DNA from: AM-0621 sp964386705
Lineage (GTDB): Bacteria; Planctomycetota; Planctomycetia; Planctomycetales; Planctomycetaceae
NCBI GenBank assembly: GCA_964386705.1
Contig: CAYLTY010000011.1
Location: 7,742 to 71,741, forward strand
Direction of reading: 5' to 3'
Length of the DNA stretch: 64,000 nt
The translations under genes and the position numbers were made by a program. A model generated the notes under the pieces. The model was not told the DNA's origin. It ran no database searches and saw nothing but the letters and a program-made list of their open reading frames with translations. Below, piece by piece: positions 53,472 through 62,560 of the stretch (position 1 is its first letter; each line of letters opens with the position of its first letter).

Positions 53472-54197
53472 TCACGCCCGCACGCGCTTCACCGCGCCAA
53501 ACGCTGCGAAGCATGACTGCTTATGCAGCAGTTCGACCTCGCTGAAGCCAACTCGTTTAAGCAGGTCCAGCTGGTAGGGAACGGAGCGTGGCGTGTCTTC
53601 TTCGATAATCCGCGCATAGAGCTCTTCGCGGAATGCGTCGCCGCCGACCGACGTCAGATACTCGCCGTAGCGCCGCCAATGAATGCTCTCCAGCTCCGAT
53701 AGCGGACTCTCAACGATATCAAAGATCCAGAAGGACCCATTGGGATTGATCACATCGTGCAGCTTCTGAAAGACGGATTCCCATTCGCTGTCGGTACGCA
53801 AGTGGTGCAGTACAGCTGATGCCAGGACGATGTCGAAGCGGCGTTGGCCGAGATCCAGATAACGCATGTCGGCTTGAAGAGTTTCCACCGTACCCGAAGT
53901 CTGTGGTCGCACTCGTTGAGCCGCCTGGTCCAGCATGTTCTGGCTCAGGTCAGTGAGGGTCACATTCAAATGCGGCATGCGTTGCAGCAACTTCAAGGTG
54001 TAGTTGCCGCCGCCACAACCCACGTCCAGAACGCTCTTCGCATGGGGCGTTGTGGCCGATGCCGCCTCAGCAACAAGGCTCAAAGCCAGCGGTGAATCCA
54101 TCACCGCCACCTGCCCCGTCTCCAGGTTGGTGTAACGATCGGTTTCGTGATCGAAACGCTGACGAATCTCCTCAACCGTCGATTTCTTCTCGGACAT
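53472..54197 (-). CDS. SAM-dependent methyltransferase
   Basis: A class I methyltransferase of 241 residues. Motif I is SVLDVGCGGGNYTLKLL, motif II VTLTDLSQNMLDQA, a motif around ADMRYLDLGQRRFDIVLASA, and motif IV LHHLRTDSEWESVFQKLHDV, with NGSFWIFDIVE after it. The helical start EEIRQRFDHETDRYTNLE resembles the lid region of the CmoA/Methyltransf_25 type enzymes. Substrate unknown. ATG 54197 is preferred to a TTG at 54221. It converges with cardiolipin synthase across a 29-base gap. Confidence 0.9.
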   Translation of the reverse strand: MSEKKSTVEEIRQRFDHETDRYTNLETGQVAVMDSPLALSLVAEAASATTPHAKSVLDVGCGGGNYTLKLLQRMPHLNVTLTDLSQNMLDQAAQRVRPQTSGTVETLQADMRYLDLGQRRFDIVLASAVLHHLRTDSEWESVFQKLHDVINPNGSFWIFDIVESPLSELESIHWRRYGEYLTSVGGDAFREELYARIIEEDTPRSVPYQLDLLKRVGFSEVELLHKQSCFAAFGAVKRVRA

Positions 54198-54635
54198 GAA
54201 CTCGCTCAGCACTGATGGCAAGATCGACTGGAAAACTCTTCACGTGCGGGAAGAGCGACGAAATGTGTGACGAGTCGGTTGGTTACCGGAATCCGGTTCG
54301 TCGCGACAGCGAGCCTGCAGGGAAAGATTCGGGCGCGGAACCTGGCTTCTCGCCGCCAAACCCAACCAATGAACGTAACCATATTAAGCAGAACAAGTTA
54401 CACAACACCCAAAGATTTCCTGAGGACAAACACCTCGGGCCGCTCGGTCGCCGCGAAGCAGGCAATCCGCTCAAAGCAGGACACGAGCCGCCCCGGAGAG
54501 TGCATGAGCCAGCACGGATCGTTGCAGGAGTAGTGGCACGGAGCTAAATTGCTCGACCCTTCACACAACAGAACGCCGTGGTTGCGGTGAATCATTAGTT
54601 CAAACTACTACTGGGCATGAGGAGTCTGGCACGCA
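54198..54635. other. 438-bp region before the tiny basic-protein gene
   Basis: This gap separates the divergent methyltransferase and the 29-residue protein gene. Several short frames occur, none convincing. A TTGCGG with TACTAC 18 bases later (about 54577-54606) could be a sigma-70-like promoter for the tiny gene. Nothing else is recognised. Confidence 0.4.
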
Positions 54636-54725
54636 ATGGGAACGAAGAAGACCGGTAAGGGCCGACGTAAGATTGGAAGTCGTAAACGTCGCAATCGTGC
54701 AAAAATTCGTCATCGCAAGAAGTAA
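54636..54725 (+). CDS. 29-residue highly basic protein, bS22/mS38-like
   Basis: A complete frame ATG to TAA encodes 29 residues: MGTKKTGKGRRKIGSRKRRN then RAKIRHRKK. Seventeen are Lys or Arg. GAGGAG (54619-54624) is 11 bases upstream, longer than the usual spacing. The pattern of a short N-terminal linker and then RRK, KRR and RHRK clusters resembles the AURKAIP1/COX24 domain of the mycobacterial ribosomal protein bS22 (33 aa) and mitochondrial mS38, and small basic proteins of Bacteroidetes. So a ribosome-associated role is the best guess, but identity over so short and basic a sequence is weak evidence. I recall near-identical short frames in other planctomycetes. It has no neighbour with a related function. 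Confidence 0.7.
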   Translation: MGTKKTGKGRRKIGSRKRRNRAKIRHRKK

Positions 54726-54922
54726 TCCCGCTGCGCCAAGTCGCGTCCGCGTGTGACTGCTGGGGCCTGTTCATGAATCGCTTCGTGAACTGCCCAGCCT
54801 GTCGGAATTCAGTATCCAACAGTCACGACGCGCGGAAGAATCAGCCGCTGAGTCCCTCGGGATCTGGCGGCTGTTTGCATTTCCAGAACTCACCCAGGCA
54901 AGCTTATTGAAAGTCAGCCATC

Positions 54923-56251
54923 ATGCGTCTCACCTTAAAAGCTTTCGGTGTCGCTCTGCTGTTCACTCTGGGTTGCCAGCCCAACAGCGTTCCTCCGGCG
55001 GGCAAGCCCGCAGATTCAGGGACCGAGTCGGCAACGGCAGCTCCGGAAACTCCCAAGCCGGTTGATGGCACGGCATCGGTGGACGCGCTCAAAGCCAAGG
55101 GTGTGAAGCTGGAGCTCAACAAAGACGGCCTGGTAACCATCGCCGACTTCCGGGCGACCAACACCAGCGACGAAGACTTTGTGCATCTTAAGCGGCTGCC
55201 TGAACTGCGTCGCGTCATCATCTTTGGCCCGAACTTCACCGACGCCGGGTTGAAGACCCTGGCCGAGCTGCCCAAGTTCGACATCCTGGACGCCGCCAGT
55301 ACATCCATTGGCGATGAGGGCCTGAAAACACTGGGCACCATCAAGCGTCTGCGTTCGATCGGCCTCCGTCGCACGGACATCACCGACGCTGGACTAGTGC
55401 ATCTGAAGAACCTGCCGAATCTGATCGAAGTTGATCTGCGGTTTACGAACGTCGGCAATGACGGTGCGAAGATCCTGTCCGAGATCAAGACTCTGAAGGC
55501 AGTGAAGGTTCAAGAGTCCAAGATCAAGGATGACGGCGTGGCCCTGCTGGCAACGCTGCCGCAACTGGAAAACCTCAACATCAGCAAGATGGCGGGGCTG
55601 ACGGCGAAAGCACTCGAGTCACTGAAGGACTGCAAGACGCTGAAGATTCTGGAACTGGAAAACGACGTTGGCATCGAAGGCAGTGCGTTCGTGCATATCA
55701 CCGGATTGACGAATCTGGAGCTGCTCAACGCCCGCTTCAACAACGTGAAGAGCGCTGATCTCGTGCACCTCGTCGGCCTCACGAAGATGAAAGAACTGGC
55801 TCTGCGAGACGCCCCCATCAAGGACGCGGGGCTCGCCCATCTGAAGACGTTGAAAGACCTGCAGGTTCTCGATCTGACTCAGACCATCGTCACGGACGAC
55901 GGGCTGGCTCAGCTCACACAGTTCCCCAAGCTCAAGGAACTGCGGTTGGAGATGGTCAGCACGATCGGTGACGACGCCTTGAAGAATATCGCTCATGTGA
56001 AGTCACTAACGTCGCTGGACCTCACTCAAACCAGCATCACGGTGGCCGGCCTTGCTCATCTGATTCCGCTGGAGAATCTGGAAGAGCTTGAAGTCGACGA
56101 ATGCACATCCATCGACGGCAGCGCTGTTGAGCATCTCAAGCAGTTGAAGAAACTCAAGAAGCTCAAGCTCAACGTCACGCCGCTCGGTGTCGACGACGCA
56201 GCCCAGGCTCAACTGATCGAAGCGCTACCCGGATTGACCATCGAGAAGTAA
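54923..56251 (+). CDS. Leucine-rich repeat lipoprotein
   Basis: A protein of 442 residues. MRLTLKAFGVALLFTLGC is a lipoprotein signal (Cys 18). A Pro/Ala/Thr-rich linker runs to about residue 55. Then about 15 leucine-rich repeats of 24 residues follow, of the cysteine-free bacterial type: ITDAGLVHLKNLPNLIEVDL, VTDDGLAQLTQFPKLKELRL, IKDAGLAHLKTLKDLQVLDL and similar units to the end. Such proteins are very numerous in planctomycetes and their partners are unknown. It should be anchored to a membrane and exposed. No co-transcribed gene is visible. Confidence 0.9.
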   Translation: MRLTLKAFGVALLFTLGCQPNSVPPAGKPADSGTESATAAPETPKPVDGTASVDALKAKGVKLELNKDGLVTIADFRATNTSDEDFVHLKRLPELRRVIIFGPNFTDAGLKTLAELPKFDILDAASTSIGDEGLKTLGTIKRLRSIGLRRTDITDAGLVHLKNLPNLIEVDLRFTNVGNDGAKILSEIKTLKAVKVQESKIKDDGVALLATLPQLENLNISKMAGLTAKALESLKDCKTLKILELENDVGIEGSAFVHITGLTNLELLNARFNNVKSADLVHLVGLTKMKELALRDAPIKDAGLAHLKTLKDLQVLDLTQTIVTDDGLAQLTQFPKLKELRLEMVSTIGDDALKNIAHVKSLTSLDLTQTSITVAGLAHLIPLENLEELEVDECTSIDGSAVEHLKQLKKLKKLKLNVTPLGVDDAAQAQLIEALPGLTIEK

Positions 56252-56269
56252 ACGAGACAACCAGATTGC

Positions 56270-57508
56270 TCAACTCGGAATCTCATGCTTGCGGGCAATC
56301 AGGTTGAGCATCATCTGCACCGCCTTCTCGGCGAACGCGGCGTCATTGATGTTGGCGTCGAGTTCCACAACGGGAATGTCTGATCGCAGGTTCGCCTTCA
56401 AGGCTTCATTGAAGGCCGCGTCTGCCGCGCGGTCGCAGAACACTCCGTCATCGCCGTCGAGCATCGACACACCCCGCAGGGGGATCAGGAACGCGATAGG
56501 CCCCTTTGCGGCGTTGGCTTTGCGAGCAAAGATTTCGCCCATCTGGCGGTTCTCTTCGATCGTGGTGCGCATCAGCGTGACCGTCGGCGTCCATTCATAA
56601 AACAGCCGGTTCGCCTCGCGATAACGGTCGGGCACAGTGCTCATTCCGCTAAAGTTGCACATGTCGATGCAGCCCGGAACGATCAGGTGCGGCAGCCCGC
56701 GCCGACCGGGTGCATCCAGTCGCTCGGGACCGGCAGTCAATGCGCCGCCACAGAGTTCGTCCGCCCATTCGGTCGTGGTGATGTCCAGCACTGCATCGAC
56801 CATACCGACATCAGCGAGCGACTCCAGGATTCGCCCGCCCGTTCCCGTCGCATGGAAGACCAGCACTTCGTAACCCGCTCGATCGAGCGCGGCCCGGCAG
56901 GCGTCGACGCACTTGGTCGTGTTGCCAAACATGCTGGCCGCAATCATGGGACGATCACCCGCACTCGGCGGAACCACAGCCTGCACCATCCCACACACGG
57001 CCGCCGCAGCGTGAGTCAGCACTTGCCGCGAAATGCGATTGATACCCGCCACGTCGGCGATCGCGGGAATCAGGACGATGTCTTTGGTGCCTACATACGG
57101 AGCGACGTTGCCCGATGCCAGCGTCGAAACGCATACCTTCGGCGCCCCCAACGGCAGGGCACGCAGGGCCGCGGTCACAATTGCCGTTCCCCCCGAGCCA
57201 CCCATGCCGATGATCGCATCAAAGCGACCTTCGTCGTACAGGCGCCGCACGAAGACAGCCGCGCCATCGCTTAACACCACGATGGCTTTGCCGCGGTCCT
57301 GCACCTCACGCAGTGCCATCAACGCTTCACCGCCGCAACGAGCGACCTCCCCGGCTTCAAAGTCCACAGGAAACAGCAGCGTTGAGCCGTTCACTCCGAC
57401 ATTCATCGCCAAAACTTCACAGCCGTGTTCGAGCAGTCGCTCGCGCAGAAACGCGTACTCGGGGCCTTTGGAATCGAAGGTTCCAATCATCAGCACGCGT
57501 TTTGCCAT
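56270..57508 (-). CDS. Tm-1-like ATP-binding protein (UPF0261)
   Basis: A cytoplasmic protein of 412 residues of the Tm-1/UPF0261 family, named after the tomato protein that inhibits tobamovirus replication; bacterial relatives have no settled role. The N-terminal ATP-binding part has KRVLMIGTFDSKGPEYAFLR, DAIIGMGGSGGTAIVTAALR and CVSTLASGNVAPYVGTKDIV. The C-terminal part has VDAVLDITTTEWADELCGG, LPHLIVPGCIDMCNFSG and FLIPLRGVSMLDGDDGVF. GGAG lies 6 bases before the ATG 57508 and 3 before an alternative ATG at 57511. It stands alone, converging with the LRR gene across 18 bases. Confidence 0.9.
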   Translation of the reverse strand: MAKRVLMIGTFDSKGPEYAFLRERLLEHGCEVLAMNVGVNGSTLLFPVDFEAGEVARCGGEALMALREVQDRGKAIVVLSDGAAVFVRRLYDEGRFDAIIGMGGSGGTAIVTAALRALPLGAPKVCVSTLASGNVAPYVGTKDIVLIPAIADVAGINRISRQVLTHAAAAVCGMVQAVVPPSAGDRPMIAASMFGNTTKCVDACRAALDRAGYEVLVFHATGTGGRILESLADVGMVDAVLDITTTEWADELCGGALTAGPERLDAPGRRGLPHLIVPGCIDMCNFSGMSTVPDRYREANRLFYEWTPTVTLMRTTIEENRQMGEIFARKANAAKGPIAFLIPLRGVSMLDGDDGVFCDRAADAAFNEALKANLRSDIPVVELDANINDAAFAEKAVQMMLNLIARKHEIPS

Positions 57509-57665
57509 CATGTTCTCCAGAAGCGCGGTCAGGGATTGTTGAGGCAGTTCGGCCCGACAATCTAAGCCACGACGTCTGCGACAGCGAACGCACGCGAGGC
57601 AAATTGCTTCCTCGGCAGGAGCCCATCACTTCGAACCTGCTGCGTGGCTGCGGTTGAGACTTCCG

Positions 57666-57685
57666 GAGCCTGTTTACGCAGGCTC
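57666..57685 (-). terminator. Hairpin downstream of the SH3-domain gene
   Basis: GAGCCTG (57666-57672) pairs with CAGGCTC (57679-57685) around a 6-base loop, 37 bases after the stop of the minus-strand SH3-domain gene. No T-run follows, so it is a weak terminator at best. The rest of the 214-bp gap shows nothing. Confidence 0.35.
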
Positions 57686-57722
57686 TTAGGAGACTCGTCC
57701 GGCGCAGGACGAACAACGCACC

Positions 57723-59297
57723 TTAAGGCTGACGCAGTTGCACTGGCTGCATGCTGTTGATGACCAGCAGGTCGGCGTTCAGTTCCTGACGGAATCCACG
57801 CTGGCCGAAGAAGCCCATCGACTGGCCCAGATGACGGTCAAGGTCGATGCCCTGACCTGCCTGCAGATACGTCAGCACGCGGCCGTTCGGAGCTACCAGC
57901 ACATGCCGTGGCATGTCGGGTCGGTTCAGCGCTGAACGCTGGATGATACCAGCTCCATCAAAGCGTCGCGGAACACCCACGCCAGCGTTCAACGGCGAGC
58001 CGGGTAGACTCGGAGTCGGTGTTCCTGATCGTTGCCACTGTCCGGGCGCTGGTTGTGGCTGTGCCACCTGCGGCTGCTGTGGTTGGGGCTGAGGTTGCGT
58101 TGGAGTCGTCCAGCGCGGCTGCTCGGCAGTTGTCGTCGGCAGCGGCTGCTGAGCCGGTTTAGAGACATCGCGATATACGCGCGTGGTGGGGGTCATGGAC
58201 GTCGAAACCACTTCGCGAGTCGCCAGGAACTGCTGACGCAATTGCTCGTCGCGAGCTTCCGTCTGCTTCATAATCTGCACGAGATCAACGTAGTCCGCGT
58301 AGTTCTTTTCGTAACGAGTCACCGAAGCCAGACGGCGGTTGACCTCACGCTGAAAGCCAGCGTCGGCCAACTGCGGCGAGTCCTTGAGCTCCGTGTACTG
58401 ACCGCGAATAGCCTCGAGTTGCCAGGCATCAACCGGCTGAGCAACCATCGCTTTGAAGTCACGATCCACCTGAGCCAACCGCTCGTAAGCATTGATGGTT
58501 CCCGGCGGAAGCTGCTCCATGACGGCGGTATCGTCAGTCTTGGCCGTGGCTGGAACAGGACGCTCTTCCGTCTTCGAGCCCTCAACAGGTGGAGTCGCGA
58601 CGCCCTCATCAGCATTCGTCGGCAGCGCCGGTGCCTTCTTCGAGTTCTTCGTTTTGGCGGGAACGGAATCATCCCCCTTCTTCATCTCCGCGAACGCGTC
58701 CCCATCCACAGATTTGGGCGCGGCAAACCCATCGTCGACGGCTTCATCCGTAGCGACGATATCCCGCTTGTTGAGGTACCGGAACTCGCCACGCGGCGGG
58801 CGAATTTTGAACATCTTCTCCGGCCCCTGATCGGTCACCACTTCCTCTTCGCCCAGAATCTCGACGGTCTCGTTCTTCCGGATCACATGGCGAGTATTCA
58901 GGTCCCGCTGGCCAATTTCGGTGCCGATCCGATCAAAAGTCTGGGCAGTCACCACTCCCCGATTGTTCGCACGTCGTTCGACATACTGCTGCAGAATCCA
59001 GCTATGACTACCGGCTGGCGGCTCAATCAACAGCCAGCCGCCAAAGTCTTCACGCATCACTTTGACGCGCGCACCTTTCTCCAGTTTGGAAGTCGGGTAG
59101 TACGTTCCTTGCTCTTCGCTGGCACCACTCCACACAAAAGCCTGGTCTGAACCAATGATTGCGTCGTAAGGGGGCTCGCGGCCTTCAGCGACCGTGCAGG
59201 GAATGGCCATGATCGCTAACAGCAACCCGGCGCATGAGGCGGCTAGCTTCCAGCCACCGGCCATGAATGAGTGCGTCTGGTGAATGGCCCAACGCAT
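57723..59297 (-). CDS. Exported protein with SH3-like domains
   Basis: A protein of 524 residues with a hydrophobic leader (LAASCAGLLLAIMAIPCTVA). Residues about 45-100 (AIIGSDQAFVWSGASEEQGT, KGARVKVMREDFGGWLLIEP) form a bacterial SH3-type domain, and residues about 105-185 a second similar one (NETVEILGEEEVVTDQGPE). A low-complexity linker follows, then a helical or coiled-coil segment at about 265-365 (LAQVDRDFKAMVAQPVDAWQ). A Pro/Gln/Thr-rich stretch (PQPQPQQPQVAQPQP) and a C-terminal domain (MPRHVLVAPNGRVLTYLQAG) close it. SH3-type domains often bind peptidoglycan or cell-wall peptides. GGGAGGAAG precedes the ATG at 59297; the open frame above it is ignored. Confidence 0.8.
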   Translation of the reverse strand: MRWAIHQTHSFMAGGWKLAASCAGLLLAIMAIPCTVAEGREPPYDAIIGSDQAFVWSGASEEQGTYYPTSKLEKGARVKVMREDFGGWLLIEPPAGSHSWILQQYVERRANNRGVVTAQTFDRIGTEIGQRDLNTRHVIRKNETVEILGEEEVVTDQGPEKMFKIRPPRGEFRYLNKRDIVATDEAVDDGFAAPKSVDGDAFAEMKKGDDSVPAKTKNSKKAPALPTNADEGVATPPVEGSKTEERPVPATAKTDDTAVMEQLPPGTINAYERLAQVDRDFKAMVAQPVDAWQLEAIRGQYTELKDSPQLADAGFQREVNRRLASVTRYEKNYADYVDLVQIMKQTEARDEQLRQQFLATREVVSTSMTPTTRVYRDVSKPAQQPLPTTTAEQPRWTTPTQPQPQPQQPQVAQPQPAPGQWQRSGTPTPSLPGSPLNAGVGVPRRFDGAGIIQRSALNRPDMPRHVLVAPNGRVLTYLQAGQGIDLDRHLGQSMGFFGQRGFRQELNADLLVINSMQPVQLRQP

Positions 59298-59564
59298 GAC
59301 ACTTCCTCCCTGAAAACGGCGCATCGGATCCATCCGAGCGAACCAGCGAATGTGAGGTTCTAGGTAAACCGATTTAAGGGCGGCAAGATGAGTTTCACCG
59401 TCGAGGCGCACGCCCTGCTTCCACAGCCGCTCCCACTCAACCCACTCGCCCCATTTACTCTATTTTTAAATCAACGGAGCGTGTTGCTTCACTAGCGGAC
59501 GCTGCGGATTCCTCAGACAGTGCACGTGATGTTGGCTCTTGTGCGAGGCGTTTGAAGGAAGCTG

Positions 59565-61409
59565 ATGGGATACCGGAACCTGCAACAGTGCGTCATCGAT
59601 CTGGAACGAGCCGGGCAGCTTGTTCGCATTCGTGAAGAGATCGACCCGTGCCTCGAAATGGCCGAGATCCAGCGGCGGGCCTATCTGGCGAAGTCCCCTG
59701 CCCTGCTCTTTGAGCGCGTGAAAGGGTGTCGCTTTCGCATGCTCGGCAACCTGTTCGGCACGCGCGAACGAACTCACTTTCTGTTTCGCGACACACTCGA
59801 CGCCGTGCGGCGGCTGGTCGAGTTGAAAGTCGATCCGAACGAATTCTGGAAACGACCGCACCGCTATCTGGGAGCTCCGTTCACCGCTCTGCACATGCTG
59901 CCGCGACGGGCACGTAGTGGGCCAGTTCTGACTCACGAGATCCGCATCCAGGACCTGCCACAACTGAAGAGCTGGCCCAACGACGGCGGCGCGTTCATCA
60001 CTCTGCCTCAGGTTTATTCGGAAGACATCACTCAGCCGGGCGTCATGCACTCCAACATGTGCATGTATCGCGTGCAGCTCAGCGGCAATCAGTATGAGCC
60101 GAATCGACAGATCGGCTTGCACTACCAGATTCATCGCAGCATCGGCGTGCACCACACGCGATCGATCGAACGCGGCGAGCCGTTTCGAGTCAATATTTTC
60201 GTCGGCGGAACTCCGGCCATGACTCTTTCAGCAGTAATGCCACTGCCAGAGGGCATGTCGGAACTCACCTTCGCCGGCGCACTGGCAGGACACCGCATTC
60301 CGATGATCACCTCGGCGAATCGCCCGGCGATCTATGCCGAGGCGGATTTTTGTATTTCAGGGACCATCGACCCACAGAAACTGCTGCCCGAAGGCCCGTT
60401 CGGAGACCATTTGGGTTACTACAGCCTGGCCCACGATTTTCCGGTGCTGAATATCGATAAGGTCTATCACCGGCCCGACGCCATCTGGCCCTTCACGGTC
60501 GTTGGTCGTCCGCCGCAAGAAGACACCTCGTTCGGCGAAATCATCCATGAGATCACGGGACCGATCATTCCGACGGTGCTGCCCGGCGTAAAAGGCGTGC
60601 ATGCCGTCGATGCCGCAGGTGTGCATCCGCTGCTCTTCGCCATCGGCAGCGAGCGTTACACGCCTTACGCCAAACCCGGACGCCCTCAAGAACTGCTCAC
60701 TCAAGCCAGCGCGATCCTGGGGCAAGGTCAGCTCTCGCTCGCCAAGTATCTGCTTATTGCCTCACACAATGACGATCCGCAGCTTGATATTCACAACGTC
60801 GCAGGGTTCTTCGCACACATCCTCAGACGAGTCGACTGGCAGCGCGATCTACATTTCCACACCCGCACGACGATCGACACGCTCGACTACAGCGGCTCGG
60901 GACTGAATCAAGGTTCGAAGGTCGTCATCGCCGCCGCTGGGCCGGTGCTTCGCGAACTTCCAACCGAAATTCCCTCCGGACTGCAGCTACCAGACGGTTG
61001 CTCTGATCCTCAAGTGTGCCTGCCAGGCGTGCTGGCCATTACCGCTCCAAGATTCGCGCCGGATGCCGAAGATCGAGACAACTTTGGCGAACGCTTCGTA
61101 TCCCGAATCAACAGCGACGATCCCATCAATACGTTTCCCCTGATCGTGCTCGTCGACGACTCGCGATTCACAGCGCGGACGATCAACAACTTCGTCTGGG
61201 TGACATTCACCCGCTCGAACCCCGCCGCGGACATCTACGGCGTTCAGAGCTTTACAGATCAAAAGCACTGGGGCTGCCGAGGTCCTCTGATTATCGATGC
61301 GCGCATCAAGCCGCATCACGCCCCGCCGTTGATTGAAGACCCAGAAATTACGCGCCGAGTTGATGCTCTCGCCGCCCCCAGCGGACCGCTGCACGGCATC
61401 ATTGCTTAG
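59565..61409 (+). CDS. UbiD family decarboxylase
   Basis: A protein of 614 residues of the UbiD family, which reversibly decarboxylates aromatic or unsaturated acids using prenylated FMN made by UbiX. Typical parts are YRNLQQCVIDLERAGQLVRI, HSNMCMYRVQLSGNQYEPNR with IHRSIGVHH (cofactor and metal-binding strand), MPLPEGMSELTFAGALAG and LLPEGPFGDHLGYYSLAHDF, which includes the conserved Glu/Asp active-site segment. The C-terminal oligomerisation domain follows. The length and sequence resemble the menaquinone (futalosine pathway) decarboxylases of planctomycetes, but the substrate cannot be proven here. GAAGGAAG lies before the ATG. No ubiX-like gene is next to it. Confidence 0.93.
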   Translation: MGYRNLQQCVIDLERAGQLVRIREEIDPCLEMAEIQRRAYLAKSPALLFERVKGCRFRMLGNLFGTRERTHFLFRDTLDAVRRLVELKVDPNEFWKRPHRYLGAPFTALHMLPRRARSGPVLTHEIRIQDLPQLKSWPNDGGAFITLPQVYSEDITQPGVMHSNMCMYRVQLSGNQYEPNRQIGLHYQIHRSIGVHHTRSIERGEPFRVNIFVGGTPAMTLSAVMPLPEGMSELTFAGALAGHRIPMITSANRPAIYAEADFCISGTIDPQKLLPEGPFGDHLGYYSLAHDFPVLNIDKVYHRPDAIWPFTVVGRPPQEDTSFGEIIHEITGPIIPTVLPGVKGVHAVDAAGVHPLLFAIGSERYTPYAKPGRPQELLTQASAILGQGQLSLAKYLLIASHNDDPQLDIHNVAGFFAHILRRVDWQRDLHFHTRTTIDTLDYSGSGLNQGSKVVIAAAGPVLRELPTEIPSGLQLPDGCSDPQVCLPGVLAITAPRFAPDAEDRDNFGERFVSRINSDDPINTFPLIVLVDDSRFTARTINNFVWVTFTRSNPAADIYGVQSFTDQKHWGCRGPLIIDARIKPHHAPPLIEDPEITRRVDALAAPSGPLHGIIA

Positions 61410-61563
61410 CACCGCTCTCCGCGGTTCTCCGTCACCTCTACGATCTCTGCGGTTAAAAATCTTCATTTCTGCTTTGCGACATTGGAGCAGAGCGTCTCAA
61501 GTTCGGTAATCGCAACCGGCATCCGCGCAACGTATCTTGCCAGCAGTCGGCGAGCCCGAATAA

Positions 61564-61600
61564 ACTGACGGACGAGTCCGATAAATAATCAATCGTCAGT
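61564..61600. promoter_or_regulatory. Inverted repeat upstream of the TetR gene, likely operator
   Basis: ACTGACG (61564-61570) and CGTCAGT (61594-61600) form a perfect 7-bp inverted repeat with a 23-base AT-rich spacer, ending 14 bases before the TetR start. TetR regulators of RND pump operons usually bind an inverted repeat in their own promoter, so this is the best operator candidate. Confidence 0.5.
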
Positions 61601-61614
61601 CAACGGAGGCTGTG

Positions 61615-62265
61615 ATGGCCTTGGAAGTTTCAGCACCGCGCGGGCCGGGGAGGCCGAAAGACGCGGAGCTCACAGAGCGCCGGCAGCGCGAGATTCTCGA
61701 TGTCGCAACGCGCGTGTTCGCCAGTTGCGGCTACGCAGCAACTGACGTGCAAGTCGTGGCCGACGAGTTAAACGTCGGCAAAGGCACGGTGTATCGTTAC
61801 TTCCCCACCAAGGAACAACTCTTTCTGGCGGCAGTTGACCAGGGGATGCAGAAGCTGACCCAAACCGTTGATGCTGCCGCTGAAAAAGCCGAAGCGCCGA
61901 TTGAACGCATTGAATGCGCCATTCGCGCCTACCTCAAATTCTTTGACCGGCACAGCGACATCCTTGAACTGGTGATTCAGGAACGGGCCTACTTTCGCAA
62001 CCGCAAGCAGCCCACTTACTTCGCTTATCGCGATGCCAACATCGAGCGTTGGAAGGAACTGCTGCGTGAGCTGATTCAAGCGGGCGTGGTGCGTGATGTC
62101 CCCGTCGAACGTCTGACGGATGTCATCTCAGATCTGCTCTATGGGACGATCTTCACGAACCACTTTGCCGGTCGCAAAAAGTCGCTCGCCAGCCAGTGCG
62201 AAGATGTGCTGGACGTCGCCTTTCACGGCATGCTCGTTCCTCGAAAGCGAGGCAAGCATGTCTAA
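61615..62265 (+). CDS. TetR family transcriptional regulator of the RND pump
   Basis: A protein of 216 residues. The N-terminal helix-turn-helix is RQREILDVATRVFASCGYAA, VVADELNVGKGTVYRYFPTK, EQLFLAAVDQG, a textbook TetR DNA-binding domain. A Pro/Arg-rich start precedes it. The C-terminal helical ligand domain (IECAIRAYLKFFDRHSDILE, LLYGTIFTNHFAGR) resembles regulators that lie upstream of RND efflux operons. GGAGG is 5 bases before ATG 61615; the GTG at 61612 is too close to it. Its stop overlaps an in-frame ATG at 62258 of the adaptor's open frame. Likely represses this operon until an inducer binds. Confidence 0.93.
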   Translation: MALEVSAPRGPGRPKDAELTERRQREILDVATRVFASCGYAATDVQVVADELNVGKGTVYRYFPTKEQLFLAAVDQGMQKLTQTVDAAAEKAEAPIERIECAIRAYLKFFDRHSDILELVIQERAYFRNRKQPTYFAYRDANIERWKELLRELIQAGVVRDVPVERLTDVISDLLYGTIFTNHFAGRKKSLASQCEDVLDVAFHGMLVPRKRGKHV

Positions 62266-62354
62266 GGAACCAGTCACTTTGGACGAGGATCTATTGCGAG
62301 TGCCAGTCGTGATGCTCGCTGAGTGCCCACAACCAACCCGCGCCCATTCAATCC

Positions 62355-62529
62355 CCCCTCGCCTCGGTACTCCGGGGAGAGGGGTCGGGGGTGAGGGGCA
62401 TAAGCATGAATGTGGTTTGACCGCGTCGGAAATCAAAGCTGGTCTCGAAGCAATTTGGGATTTGCCGCCACAACGATTTGAAAATCCCCTCACCCCCAGC
62501 CCCTCTCCCCGGGATACCGGGGCGAGGGG
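62355..62529. repeat. 175-bp palindromic repeat (MITE/REP-like)
   Basis: Two 44-base arms, 62355-62398 and 62486-62529, form an imperfect inverted repeat with only a few mismatches. The left arm begins CCCCTCGCCTCGGTACTCC; the right arm, read on the minus strand, begins CCCCTCGCCCCGGTATCCC. The 87-base spacer is more AT-rich. It could fold into a long hairpin. C/G-run repeats of this kind are common dispersed elements in planctomycete genomes. It lies between the TetR gene and the adaptor's lipoprotein signal. Confidence 0.85.
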
Positions 62530-62560
62530 AGCGAGACAGGGTGCGAGTAGGATCGCGGGT

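Noticed and set aside
58032..59150. 372-codon plus-strand frame over the SH3-domain gene
   Set aside because: The minus-strand gene has a strong Shine-Dalgarno, a leader and SH3-like domains. The antisense product is Arg/Leu-rich without domains.
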